NCBI RefSeq assembly: GCF_018613655.1
Contig: NZ_JAGGPW010000036.1
Coordinates: 1-35,341 of the forward strand
DNA: 35,341 bases
Origin: Planococcus sp. ISL-109
GTDB lineage: Bacteria > Bacillota > Bacilli > Bacillales_A > Planococcaceae
Reading direction: 5' to 3'
The notes below the pieces were generated by a model, which made no database searches, was not told the DNA's origin, and saw only the letters and a list, made by a program, of their open reading frames with translations. How positions within the stretch are numbered: the stretch's first letter is position 1; the number at the start of each line of letters is the position of its first letter. Below, piece by piece: positions 16,315 through 24,515 of this stretch. The translations under genes were made by a program, and so were the position numbers.

Positions 16315-18294
16315 TTAGTCATTGCCGAACAGCCGGTCGACGACGTCCCGGACATGGCGTTCGTCTTCCATCATGACCGCCGCTGACAAATTGCCGTCGA
16401 TCGGGTCATAGCCGGCGAACCAGCCCATGTCGCCGCCGTCTGCCGGTAGCGTTGCGGTTTTGCCGGCGTAGCCATGGCCTTCTTGTGCTCCGGCTTCTGT
16501 GAGGATGGTGCGCATAAGTTCCGCTTGCTCGGCGCTGATGAGTTCTTGCTTCAAGGTTTGTTGTTCAGCGTCCGGGAATAAGATCGGCTTTTTCATCTCG
16601 CCGTCTGCCAAAAACGCACCATACATGAGTGCGGTGTGAAGGATGTTCGTCCGTACTTGGCCTTCGCCATTTGCGGAACTGGCGACTTGGCCTTCTGAGC
16701 CGAACTCGCCGCTCTCCGAAATCTGTGACGCACTCAGCGGCAGCGGATAATCAAAAGCCTCGCCGAAGCCGAGCTCGTTCAAGCCTTCACGGAATGTGTC
16801 GTCCGGCATATTGGTCGCTTGGATGGCGAAATAAATGCTATCGGAATGGACAATCGCTTTTTCCAAGTCGATGGGGTTGCTGACGCCGGGGTTGGGACGC
16901 GTGATGCGGAAATCGTTCCACGACGGGAATTTCTGCCATGTCTCGCCGGTGATGTCGATGCCTGCCCCCGGATCGAGCGTCCCTTGCTTGATCGCGACAG
17001 CTGCACTAAGCGGCTGCATAATGTGCGACGGCGGATAAGTGGCAGCCGAGCGGTTAAAGAACGGCTCACCCGGGTCGTCCGCCAGTTCCCGGTAGACGCT
17101 GTCTTTAATACCTGGGATAAAATCGTTCGGGTTAAAGCTCGGCGAACTGACCAGTACATGCGTCTCGCCGCTATATGGGTCGACTGCCGCTGCAGTGCCC
17201 GGCTCCCCGTCCATTTCGCGGTATACTTGCTGCTGCAAGTCGGCGTCGATCGTCAGCGTGACCGTCTCGCCGGCCGCTGAAGAATTGTCGATGGCGGTGA
17301 TCGTGTCGTTTTCACGCGTCTTTTCAATGAAGATCTTGCCGCCGCGTTCGCCGCGCAGTTCGGTTTCGAAAATGGCTTCTAAGCCTTCACGGCCGACTAT
17401 GGCGTCCGGGTTATAGCCTTGCCCGCTGCGCTCTTCGAGTTGTTCGGCGGTGATCGGTGCGACATAGCCGGTCAAATGCGCCATCGATTCGCCGTACGGA
17501 TACTCGCGCAGCGTCACTTTCGTGCGTTTCGTTCCGGGAATCGCGAACAGCCGGTTAAGCGTGTCGCGGTCCGGGTGGATGGTTGCGAGCGGCACGTAAT
17601 AATGTGGCTGTACCCACGGCTTATCGAGCTCTTCATCGATTTCTTCTGGCGTCATATCCAACAATTCGGCGATCCGCGTGGTTTGGTTTTGCCGGTCGAA
17701 GTTCCCCGGCACGACGCCGATTTCGTAAGCTTCCGTATTGCCGGCGACGACGCTGCCGTTGCGGTCGACGATTTCGCCGCGCTCGGTGTCGCTGATCTGG
17801 ACGGAAATGTTATCGCCTTTGGATAGATTCGGCAAGATGAACGACGGGTCCCATTCCGCGAACCATTCGCCTTGTTCTTCGGTTTCCTCATAGACAAAGC
17901 TCATCGTGTTGTCGAATGTGACTTCGCCGACGACGCTATCTGTCGTCACGGTGAACGGAAAATCCGCTGGCTGTTCTGTCGGCCATTCGTCGCTTGCCAT
18001 GTCCCAGTCCACTTGGCGGTTCGATAGCGCCAGTTGTTCATCGAGTTCCTGCTGCCAGTCGATGAAGGTTTCCTCGCCATATGCTCGTTTGGCAGATTCC
18101 GTCAAAAATTCCTCGTACAGCGTTTCGTATTCACCCGCTTGCCACAGCTCGACGAATTGTTGTGCGCGCGGCTCTGGTGACGCCACGGTTTCCGCTTGCA
18201 GCTCTTCCGGCACGGCCGGCTCCGCTTCCTCGTCCGAACAGGCAGCGAGCATGATGACCCCGACTCCTGCTATCCACAGCTTCCCTTTCCCCAT
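16315..18294 (-). CDS. PBP2a/PbpC-like lipoprotein with all three transpeptidase motifs lost
   Basis: A 659-residue protein with the full layout of a class B penicillin-binding protein of the MecA/PbpC type: a lipoprotein signal with Cys in MLAACSDE, an NTF2-like MecA_N domain (about 38-150), a dimerisation/pedestal domain starting at about 175 (ERGEIVDRNGSVVA), and a transpeptidase domain (about 340-655). The active site is degraded. The SxxK of the usual YPPGSTFKPL is YPPSHIMQPL here (HIMQ at 424-427), SxN is SDS (484-486) and KTG is KTA (612-614). The frame is intact, so this looks like a retained pseudoenzyme and not a decaying gene. GGAGGG 7 nt before the ATG at 18294 fixes the start. 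It is co-transcribed with the Abi_2 gene. Confidence 0.9.
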   Translation of the reverse strand: MGKGKLWIAGVGVIMLAACSDEEAEPAVPEELQAETVASPEPRAQQFVELWQAGEYETLYEEFLTESAKRAYGEETFIDWQQELDEQLALSNRQVDWDMASDEWPTEQPADFPFTVTTDSVVGEVTFDNTMSFVYEETEEQGEWFAEWDPSFILPNLSKGDNISVQISDTERGEIVDRNGSVVAGNTEAYEIGVVPGNFDRQNQTTRIAELLDMTPEEIDEELDKPWVQPHYYVPLATIHPDRDTLNRLFAIPGTKRTKVTLREYPYGESMAHLTGYVAPITAEQLEERSGQGYNPDAIVGREGLEAIFETELRGERGGKIFIEKTRENDTITAIDNSSAAGETVTLTIDADLQQQVYREMDGEPGTAAAVDPYSGETHVLVSSPSFNPNDFIPGIKDSVYRELADDPGEPFFNRSAATYPPSHIMQPLSAAVAIKQGTLDPGAGIDITGETWQKFPSWNDFRITRPNPGVSNPIDLEKAIVHSDSIYFAIQATNMPDDTFREGLNELGFGEAFDYPLPLSASQISESGEFGSEGQVASSANGEGQVRTNILHTALMYGAFLADGEMKKPILFPDAEQQTLKQELISAEQAELMRTILTEAGAQEGHGYAGKTATLPADGGDMGWFAGYDPIDGNLSAAVMMEDERHVRDVVDRLFGND

Positions 18295-18374
18295 TGTGCA
18301 TCCCTCCGTCTCAATCGCCTTTTCTACCATCTTACCCTTAAATGCATGCCTTCAATACGGAAATTTCAATCCAG

Positions 18375-18405
18375 TTGAAACAAATCCCGCTCTATTCCGT
18401 ATACT
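18375..18405 (+). promoter_or_regulatory. Possible sigma-A promoter for the CPBP gene
   Basis: TTGAAA at 18375-18380 and TATACT at 18400-18405 are separated by 19 bp, which is longer than ideal. They lie 25 bp before the ATG at 18430. Confidence 0.35.
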
Positions 18406-18429
18406 TATAGTAGAAAAGGAGGGCGCTTT

Positions 18430-19284
18430 ATGTTCGCTGAAATGAAATCGCGCTATTTGATTCTGTTTTCCATACTCGGCGTTCTCGCGACGGCGCTCAT
18501 CTTTACGCTGATCGGTGCCGACCCGGTCGCGACCGAAATCGCGGTGCAGTTTGCCTTTTATATTGTCGTACCGTACTTTTTCTTTCATTATTATTGGAGC
18601 AAAAACCCCGATTGGTCGTTCAGTGAAGTCATCACGATAAAAGGCGTCAAACCGTGGCTTCCCCTCATCGCCGGCATGGTGCTCGTGTCGATCGCGTTTT
18701 CGCTGACGATGTTTTGGCTGCAGTTGGCCGTCCTCTACCCGGTGTTTCCGTTGTTTGCGGAACTGCTGCTCGAGCCTGGTGAGATGCCGGGCGGGCTCGG
18801 CTATGAACTGTCGATGCTAGTGACGCTCATCGTGTTAGCACCGGTCGTCGAGGAATTCGTCTTCCGCGGCGTTTTTTTGACGCGCTTTGCCGCGAAGACG
18901 TCGATGTGGGGCGGGATTTTATTTTCGAGCTTGTTGTTCGGCATTTTGCATCTCGACTTTGTCGGCTCGTTTTTGTTCGGCATCATCGCGTCGCTGCTGT
19001 ATTTGCGCACCGGCAATTTGCTGTTGCCGATTTTGTTCCACATGCTCAATAACGCGCTGGCCGCCCTGTCGATATACGTGCCGGTCGGCTGGTTTGCCGC
19101 CATCGACTGGTTTGTCGTGTCGACCACAGCGGATATCCAAAACAAAGCGCTCGCCAATGTCATCGTGCTGACCGTTAGTGCGCTCCTGACGGCGTGGATC
19201 ATTTACCGGCTCGCCAAAGGGGTCCATGAAAAAATCACCGAGCGCGCAGCCGAAGCCCCCGTTACTGAACGGGAGTTCCAGTAA
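18430..19284 (+). CDS. CPBP-family intramembrane metalloprotease (CAAX protease-like)
   Basis: A 284-residue polytopic membrane protein with about eight helices. The signature of the CPBP/Abi (PF02517) family is complete: EExxxR at 141-146 (EEFVFR), His in GILHLDF at 174, and HxxxN at 204-208 (HMLNN). The Glu and His residues act in peptide-bond cleavage within the membrane in Rce1-type enzymes. In Bacillales such proteins are linked to bacteriocin self-immunity or protein sorting; the substrate here is unknown. GGAGGG lies 6 nt before the ATG. Divergent from the PBP-like gene. Confidence 0.88.
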   Translation: MFAEMKSRYLILFSILGVLATALIFTLIGADPVATEIAVQFAFYIVVPYFFFHYYWSKNPDWSFSEVITIKGVKPWLPLIAGMVLVSIAFSLTMFWLQLAVLYPVFPLFAELLLEPGEMPGGLGYELSMLVTLIVLAPVVEEFVFRGVFLTRFAAKTSMWGGILFSSLLFGILHLDFVGSFLFGIIASLLYLRTGNLLLPILFHMLNNALAALSIYVPVGWFAAIDWFVVSTTADIQNKALANVIVLTVSALLTAWIIYRLAKGVHEKITERAAEAPVTEREFQ

Positions 19285-19412
19285 CGGGCAAATTGTCGAT
19301 GATCTGTCACGCTGCGTTCATATGGAATTCATGTTCACGCGTTATGATGAATATACGATCAACTGGGCGTGCAATTTTGGTTTCGCGCTGCCCAAGCTAT
19401 AGGAGGATTTTC

Positions 19413-19838
19413 ATGAACAGCACAACAGAGAAACAACTGAACAACAAACTCGAGAAGGCGTGGAGTTTGCGCTTGATCCAAGTGGCGGCCATTTTCGGCT
19501 TTATCGGCACATACATGGGCTCGCAAATGGCGGGGACGATGGATTACGCCTTGCGCCCGATCCACGCCCACATCCTGCTCGTCGGCTGGCTATCGGTGTT
19601 CGCCTGGGGCATTTTCTACCGCCTGTATACGGTGAAATACAAAAAGCTCGTCACGGCTCACGGCATTCTCGCCATTGTCGGGGCGATCGGCTTGACGACA
19701 GGCATGTGGTTTTATAATTTGAATCCGTTCAATATGAATGACACCTTCGTGTTGATTTTCTTTATCGCCGGCGGCTCGATCTTGCTGTTGGCATTCGCAC
19801 TGTTTGCGGTCATTACGTTTTTCACGGAAAAAGACTGA
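19413..19838 (+). CDS. CcoN-like small membrane protein (haem-copper oxidase subunit I-related)
   Basis: A 141-residue protein with four membrane helices. The segment LRPIHAHILLVGWLSVFAWGIFY resembles the helix of cbb3-type cytochrome oxidase subunit I that carries haem-ligand histidines, followed by a second His in VTAHGILAIVGAIG. It is much too short to be an oxidase and lacks a Cu-B site, so it belongs to the small CcoN-like proteins often annotated as cytochrome-c oxidase; haem binding is possible. AGGAGG 7 nt before the ATG at 19413 sets the start; the frame is open 120 bp further upstream but without a ribosome site. Confidence 0.8.
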   Translation: MNSTTEKQLNNKLEKAWSLRLIQVAAIFGFIGTYMGSQMAGTMDYALRPIHAHILLVGWLSVFAWGIFYRLYTVKYKKLVTAHGILAIVGAIGLTTGMWFYNLNPFNMNDTFVLIFFIAGGSILLLAFALFAVITFFTEKD

Positions 19839-19875
19839 AAAAAACGCCTGGGCTTATGAGCCAGGCGTTTTTTTC
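19839..19875 (+). terminator. Rho-independent terminator
   Basis: AAAAAACGCCTGG / CCAGGCGTTTTTTT with a short loop, directly after the stop of the CcoN-like gene. Confidence 0.88.
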
Positions 19876-19891
19876 ATTTCCCAGGGGTGAT

Positions 19892-19923
19892 GGAAATACC
19901 GTATAATGGAAATATCGTATAAT
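19892..19923 (+). repeat. 16-bp tandem duplication carrying two -10 boxes
   Basis: ggaaatac-cgtataat is followed directly by ggaaatat-cgtataat, then ggaa. Each unit ends in a perfect TATAAT (19902-19907 and 19918-19923). The first would start transcription about 26 nt before the ATG at 19940; the second would start inside the ribosome site. The duplication probably arose by slippage. Confidence 0.7.
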
Positions 19924-19939
19924 GGAAGGGGAATTGTCC

Positions 19940-20500
19940 ATGGCCTTAAAAAACATCATTCAAAAACGCATGCTCGTGCTGATTGGCCTGGTGTTGGCGG
20001 CCGTGTTGATTATCGCTCTCGTGCAAACCTCGGACAGCGTCGACTCGGCCGAACAAGCGGTGAAAGACAGCGACGAGGACATCGTGCTGACACCGGTTTA
20101 TGAGCTGAATGGCCGTGCGCTGTTTTTCTTTATACGCGGTGAAAACAGCTTTGGGGCTGCGACCGCGACCGAAACGTGGTTCGGCTGGCGTATGGAAACA
20201 AAGAGCGAAAGTACGATTCCCGCACTGGATAACGCGGACCGGATCGACAGCTATATGAGTGATGGCGACGGATTTATCTTCGGCTTGTTCGACGCCGCGG
20301 ATGGACGCAGCGTCCATATCGGCGGGATGCCTACCGATCAATTGCCGCTCGATGAACGCTTTCCAAAAGACCTGTTAGCGCAATCCGGACTCGCCGACAA
20401 AGCCGTCTGGTTTATCGAAAATGTACCGGAAGACCGCCCGCTTCCGCTTCAGCTGCTGGATGAAAACGGGCAGGAATTGCATTTGCTTGAGTTGTATTAA
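19940..20500 (+). CDS. Membrane-anchored hypothetical protein
   Basis: A 186-residue protein with one N-terminal membrane helix (about 10-31, MLVLIGLVLAAVLIIALV) and an extracytoplasmic acidic domain. The domain has a regular beta pattern (DIVLTPVYELNGRALFFFIRG, TETWFGWRMETK, FIFGLFDAADGRSVHIGG, KAVWFIENV). I recognise no family. GGAAGGGG 7 nt before the ATG at 19940 is the reason for preferring it to the ATG at 19922, which would lie before the ribosome site. Confidence 0.75.
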   Translation: MALKNIIQKRMLVLIGLVLAAVLIIALVQTSDSVDSAEQAVKDSDEDIVLTPVYELNGRALFFFIRGENSFGAATATETWFGWRMETKSESTIPALDNADRIDSYMSDGDGFIFGLFDAADGRSVHIGGMPTDQLPLDERFPKDLLAQSGLADKAVWFIENVPEDRPLPLQLLDENGQELHLLELY

Positions 20501-20506
20501 TAAAAG

Positions 20507-20546
20507 AAAAAAAGCCGTCAACTGCAGTGGGAATCTGCAAGTTGAC
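20507..20546. terminator. Bidirectional terminator between convergent genes
   Basis: AAAAAGCCGTCAACT / AGTTGACGGCTTTTTT with an additional inner helix gca / tgc. It ends the rightward gene at 20500 and the leftward gene at 20591. Confidence 0.85.
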
Positions 20547-20590
20547 GGCTTTTTTGAGGTCGATTGTACAATAGAGCAGTTTTTTCTTGT

Positions 20591-21040
20591 TTACAGTTTC
20601 CCCGCTTTTCCGATCGAGAAGCCTTCGAACAGACGGCCGCCGAACGGCTCCAACACCCGATCGACAAACGCAATTACGGGTTCCGTTTCATCGTTTTTGT
20701 AAAACAGGTCGAACACTTCGACAAATTCCTCGGCGAGTTTCGGGTCATGTGCTTGCAGTGAGCGGATGACCCACTTGGACGAACCGATCCATTTCCGTTC
20801 GGTGCGCAAGATGAATTCGCTCACTAAATCGGAAAGTGCATTGACGCAAAACAGCCGCTCCCTCCGGTCTTCACTGCCCCGTAAATCGTCCAAAACGTCG
20901 GTGATGAAATAGCGCTTCATCCGGATCGTCTCTAAAGTCCACGCTTCCGGTCCTTCTGCAAGCAGTGCTCCCCGGCAATCCGGAAAACTTTTCTCTATAA
21001 ATAATGCGGCCGCCTCAACCGCCTCCATCCGCTCTTTCAT
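20591..21040 (-). CDS. Nucleotidyltransferase-like protein lacking its catalytic core
   Basis: A 149-residue protein. Residues 1-27 (AVEAAALFIEKSFPDCRGALLA) look like the start of a Bacillales nucleotidyltransferase-domain protein, which normally continues as GS...G..SDLD. Instead the sequence goes straight to EGPEAWTLETIRMKRYFITDVLDDL and on to RTERKWIGSSKWVIRSLQAHDP and GGRLFEGF, which as I recall belongs to the C-terminal helical half of the same proteins (about 240-260 aa). The GS/DxD active site is therefore absent, consistent with an in-frame internal deletion of about 100 codons. GGGGGA precedes the ATG by 7 nt. Comparison is from memory, so the deletion is an inference. Confidence 0.6.
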   Translation of the reverse strand: MKERMEAVEAAALFIEKSFPDCRGALLAEGPEAWTLETIRMKRYFITDVLDDLRGSEDRRERLFCVNALSDLVSEFILRTERKWIGSSKWVIRSLQAHDPKLAEEFVEVFDLFYKNDETEPVIAFVDRVLEPFGGRLFEGFSIGKAGKL

Positions 21041-21142
21041 CCGCTATTCCCCCAACACTTTTTCTCTCTAGCATACCGCAACCCGCCATAGTTCACGCAT
21101 AAAAATACAGACACCCCAATTCCAGGAATGACTGCATAGTAA

Positions 21143-22027
21143 TCAACTATTTAAGTCCGTTAACGCGGATCCAAGTAAAGGATAGCGGAAATGGAACCCT
21201 TCACGCTCTAGACGTTCCGGCACAACCCAGCGGCTTTTCAGGATCAGTTCCGCTTCGGTGCCCAGCAGCACCGCTCCTGTTTTCAGCATCCATTTGGCAG
21301 CCGGCAGCCCGGTGCGGCGGTTCATCGATTCCCGCAGCGCTTTCATCCATTCCTTATTGGTGACGGGGGCCGGGGCTGCAGCGTTGAAAACCCCTTCGAG
21401 TTCATCGCGGTGCTGCATAAAGCGCATTGTTCGGTACAAGTCTTCGATATGGATCCAGCTGAACATTTGGCGGCCGTTGCCTTGCTTTTCGCCGAGCCGG
21501 TATTTGACGAGATTGCGGTACGGTTCCATGACGCCGCCGTCCCCGAGCACGACGGCGATTCGAAGCGCCACTTGCCGCGTGTTCGGCAGATCGAATGAAA
21601 ACAAACTGCGTTCCCACGCCTTTGCGACTTCCACGGAAAATCCGTGGCCGATCTCCCCGCCGGTTTCTGTCATCGGGCGGTCTTCGGCGTGGCGGTAAAT
21701 GGTCGCCGTGCTGGCGTTGATCCATAACTCAGGGGGCTGGCTGCAGTTTTCGATCGCACGGCCGAGCGTTTCGGTCGTCTCGGTGCGGGAGTTGAAAATC
21801 TCGCGTTTGTTCGCTTCCGTATAGCGGCAATTCACCGATTTCCCGGCCAGGTTGATGAGCAGTTTCGCCCCGTCAAGAACTCTCCTGATGCCTTGCTCAT
21901 CGCTCCACTGTATATCGCCGTTTTGTCTGGATATAATATACACCCGGTAGCCGAGACGCTCGTATTTTTCTTTTAAATACGAACCGATAAACCCTGTACC
22001 GCCTGCGATAACTGCTTTCTTGCCCAT
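21143..22027 (-). CDS. TIGR01777-family NAD(P)-dependent epimerase (YfhF-like)
   Basis: A 294-residue extended short-chain dehydrogenase. The dinucleotide site GGTGFIG is at residues 9-15, LINLAGKSVNCRYT at about 58-71 is the TIGR01777 family signature, SxS/TATIYR follows at about 108, and the C-terminal GTEAELILKSRWVVPERLEREGF segment is the DUF1731 tail. B. subtilis YfhF is the close relative; the substrate of this family is unknown, although some members act in cell division (SulA-like name) or lipid metabolism. GAGGT precedes the ATG by 6 nt. Transcribed alone. Confidence 0.9.
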   Translation of the reverse strand: MGKKAVIAGGTGFIGSYLKEKYERLGYRVYIISRQNGDIQWSDEQGIRRVLDGAKLLINLAGKSVNCRYTEANKREIFNSRTETTETLGRAIENCSQPPELWINASTATIYRHAEDRPMTETGGEIGHGFSVEVAKAWERSLFSFDLPNTRQVALRIAVVLGDGGVMEPYRNLVKYRLGEKQGNGRQMFSWIHIEDLYRTMRFMQHRDELEGVFNAAAPAPVTNKEWMKALRESMNRRTGLPAAKWMLKTGAVLLGTEAELILKSRWVVPERLEREGFHFRYPLLGSALTDLNS

Positions 22028-22196
22028 TTTTTACCTCATTTCACCGTGATTGTATCATCTAAGACGTCGGGACTGCGGGAATAGTTGCAGTTTTTTAGGA
22101 AATCTCTTCCCAAGCAGAGGGGTCTGTTGAAACTATCGCTTTTCCTGCATATCGAGTACACTTATTTTTATACATTTCCTTTAATGAAGAAAGCGG

Positions 22197-23471
22197 GTGG
22201 ACCGATTGAAGAAAAAGAAAGGTTTAACATTTAAAGTGATCAGCGCTTTGATCTTAGGTGCTCTTACAGGACTTCTTTTAAATTTATTTGCACCGGACGT
22301 ATTCGCAGTAGTGAATCCTTTCGTCTTCGTGCCGCTTGGGCAGATTTTCCTCGCACTCATCAGCATGCTGGTCGTGCCGCTCGTGTTCTTGTCGATCGTT
22401 CTCGGTACGGCAGGTCTTGGCGATCCGGCAAAACTTGGCCGCATCGGAATGAAGACAATCGGTTATTTCCTAGTGACAACAACGATTGCAATCACCATCG
22501 GGCTCAGCTTATCAGCGCTCGTCCAACCGGGTTCAGCGGGCGATTTTGATATCGACGCCGCGACGTACAGCCCGGACGATGCGCCGACGATCGCCGATAC
22601 GCTGCTCAATATCATTCCGAAAAACCCGCTCGAAGCGATGACTGAAGGCAATATGCTCCAGATCATCGTCTTCGCGGTATTTGTCGGGCTGGCGCTCACG
22701 GCGCTAGGCGACAAGACGACAGGCATTTTGAACATCGTAGAAGAAGGCAATGAAGTGATGATGTATCTTGTCGGCATCGTCATGCGCTTTGCTCCGTATG
22801 GCACATTCGGGTTGATTGCGACGGCGATCGGCTCACAAGGGCTCGCCGCCATCCAGGCGATGGGCTCGTATATGCTGGTCGTTATCGGCGCCTTGTTGAT
22901 TCATGCGGCGTTTACGTATGGCGGCACGGTTTACTTTTTGGCGAAAAAGAACCCGATCTGGTTTTTCAAAACCTTTATGCCGGCCATGACGGTCGCCTTC
23001 AGTACGTCGAGCAGCACCGGGACGCTTCCGGTGTCGATGGAAGTGGCGCAGCGTGATTTGAAGGTTCCGAAGTCGATCAGTTCATTCGTCCAACCGCTTG
23101 GCGCGACGATCAATATGGACGGAACGGCGATCATGCAAGGTGCGGCGACGATGTTCATCGCACAGGCATTCATGGTGGATCTGACGGTCGGCCAGTTGCT
23201 GACGGTCGTGTTGACGGCGGTGCTTGCGAGTATCGGGACTGCCGGTGTGCCGGGTGTCGGTTTGATCATGCTCGCGATGGTGTTGTCGAGTGTCGGGCTT
23301 CCGGTAGAAGGTATCGGGCTTGTGCTCGGGATTGACCGTTTGCTTGATATGTCGCGTACTGCGATCAATATTTCCGGAGACGCGGCTTGTGCATTGATGG
23401 TTGCGGAAACGGAGAAAAAGCACGAGGTGGAAGAAACAGAAGAAGCATATATGGAACCAGAACGCGCATAA
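22197..23471 (+). CDS. Sodium/proton:dicarboxylate (glutamate) symporter, DAACS family
   Basis: A 424-residue membrane carrier with eight helices and two re-entrant hairpins, as in GltT/GltP/DctA. Diagnostic motifs are present: the serine-rich hairpin SSSTGTLPVSM, the NMDGTAIMQG sodium-site motif, the second hairpin (STGTAGVPG-like; here IGTAGVPGVG), and DRLLDMSRTAINISGDA in helix 8 with the substrate-binding Asp and Arg. It takes up acidic amino acids or C4-dicarboxylates with Na+ or H+. The start is uncertain: GTG at 22197 or TTG at 22206; neither has an ideal ribosome site. The C-terminus is strongly acidic. Confidence 0.9.
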   Translation: MDRLKKKKGLTFKVISALILGALTGLLLNLFAPDVFAVVNPFVFVPLGQIFLALISMLVVPLVFLSIVLGTAGLGDPAKLGRIGMKTIGYFLVTTTIAITIGLSLSALVQPGSAGDFDIDAATYSPDDAPTIADTLLNIIPKNPLEAMTEGNMLQIIVFAVFVGLALTALGDKTTGILNIVEEGNEVMMYLVGIVMRFAPYGTFGLIATAIGSQGLAAIQAMGSYMLVVIGALLIHAAFTYGGTVYFLAKKNPIWFFKTFMPAMTVAFSTSSSTGTLPVSMEVAQRDLKVPKSISSFVQPLGATINMDGTAIMQGAATMFIAQAFMVDLTVGQLLTVVLTAVLASIGTAGVPGVGLIMLAMVLSSVGLPVEGIGLVLGIDRLLDMSRTAINISGDAACALMVAETEKKHEVEETEEAYMEPERA

Positions 23472-23473
23472 TG

Positions 23474-23507
23474 GAAAAAGCCCCTCGGCGATGTCGAGGG
23501 GCTTTTT
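23474..23507 (+). terminator. Rho-independent terminator
   Basis: AAAAAGCCCCTCG / CGAGGGGCTTTTTT, immediately after the symporter stop codon. Confidence 0.9.
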
Positions 23508-23552
23508 TCGTGCTGGGGTGTAATCGATATTTACTAATCATTTCGTGTGAAT

Positions 23553-23631
23553 AGCTTGCGCTATTAGACTGCGCTTCAGGGGCACGCTTGCCGGGGGGCG
23601 GGCGTCGGCCCCTTCCGCTCCGTCTCTAGTT
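23553..23631 (+). repeat. GC-rich repeat R3 (shortened copy)
   Basis: agcttgcgctattagactgc, then ...gcacgcttgccggggggcggg..., ending in cttccgctccgtctctag. It is the same element as R5 (28925-29060) but without the middle part. It stands before the leader and array 1, as R5 does before array 2. Confidence 0.75.
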
Positions 23632-23702
23632 TTAGAGTGGTTGAAAGTTTCTTCAACCTCTCAAATTAGTACGTAGTGGAAGATATCTATTTGTTAGCCT
23701 AA

Positions 23703-23789
23703 AAGATGCTGAACACTTCTACTTAATAATTGGAGATGTGAAAATCATTTGCGACATCCACTGAACCAACTAAATCAGTTTCTTGTTCA
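23703..23789 (+). repeat. Array leader L1
   Basis: About 87 bp homologous to 29138-29232. Shared blocks include acacttct, ataat-ggagatg-gaaaa, ctgaac-agctaa-tcagttt and tgttca. It occurs once before each tandem array and not between units, so it behaves like an array leader. Confidence 0.65.
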
Positions 23790-24480
23790 GGAAGCGATTT
23801 CCCCAGCAATGGATGAAATATATAGAAGCAGCCCAATTTAAACTGGCTAGAGTCAATGAAATATAACAGCCGCCTAGCGTTCACGGGTGAGCCGATGCAG
23901 TGAGACAGGTGGTCTTCCTGGCTCACTGCAAGAGGCCAACCCAAAGCAAGGCGGCGAATCCATTCGTCATGCTTTGAACGAATAGCTTGTCCTTACACAT
24001 CCACATTCCAACTCATTGCTTCTACAGTCCTGCTCCAAGGAAGCGATTTCCCCAGCAATGGATGAAATATATAGAAGCAGCCCAATTTAAACTGGCTAGA
24101 GTCAATGAAATATAACAGCCGCCTAGCGTTCAAGGGTGAGCCGAAGCAGTGAGACAGTTGGTCTTCCTGGCTCACTGCAAGAGGCCTACCCAAAGCAAGG
24201 CGGCGAATCCATTCGTGATGCTTTGAACGAATAGCTTGTCCTTACACATCCACATTCCAACTCATTGCTTCTACAGTCCTGCTCCAAGGAAGCGATTTCC
24301 CCACCAGTGGATGAAATATATAGACGTAGCCCCATTTAAACTGGCTAGAGTCAGTGGAAAAGAAAAGCCGCCTTGCGCAGACGGGTGAGCCGATGCAGTG
24401 AGACAGAGGTTTTTGCTGGCTCATTGCGGGAGGCCTACCCAAAGCGAGGCGGCGAATAATTTGCTGAAACTCCAACTACG
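23790..24480 (+). repeat. Tandem ~249-bp repeat array 1 (units A-C)
   Basis: Three direct units start with ggaagcgatttcc at 23790, 24039 and 24288, exactly 249 bp apart; the third is cut off at about 24480. Each unit has a conserved first half (atgaaatatatag..., ...actggctagagtca), then a long imperfect hairpin. Its outer stem is GCCGCCT / AGGCGGC, its middle stem GGGT-ga-GCC / GGC-c(t/a)-ACCC, and its apical hairpin is 33 nt (23897-23929, 24146-24178, 24395-24427). A spacer follows (attcgt...acgaat and cacattccaactcattgcttc). Leftward frames of 66-77 codons inside the units are a by-product of the repetition. The array fills the gap between the symporter and the SDR gene. Confidence 0.85.
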
Positions 24481-24515
24481 ATTGATACTTCTCCACACAA
24501 ATTCCAACTGTCCAC

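Noticed and set aside
16315..18294. Functional beta-lactam resistance PBP (MecA type)
   Set aside because: All three catalytic motifs are altered, so transpeptidase activity is not expected despite the MecA_N domain.
18801..19227. Leftward frames of over 100 codons opposite the CPBP protease gene
   Set aside because: They are antisense frames of a GC-rich membrane-protein gene, have no ribosome site and have low-complexity composition.
23723..24475. Three leftward frames of 66-77 codons with similar proteins (RPLAVSQED..., IFHPLLGKSLP)
   Set aside because: They repeat because the DNA repeats, have no ribosome site, and the same frame is broken in several units of array 2. They were treated as shadows of the 249-bp units.
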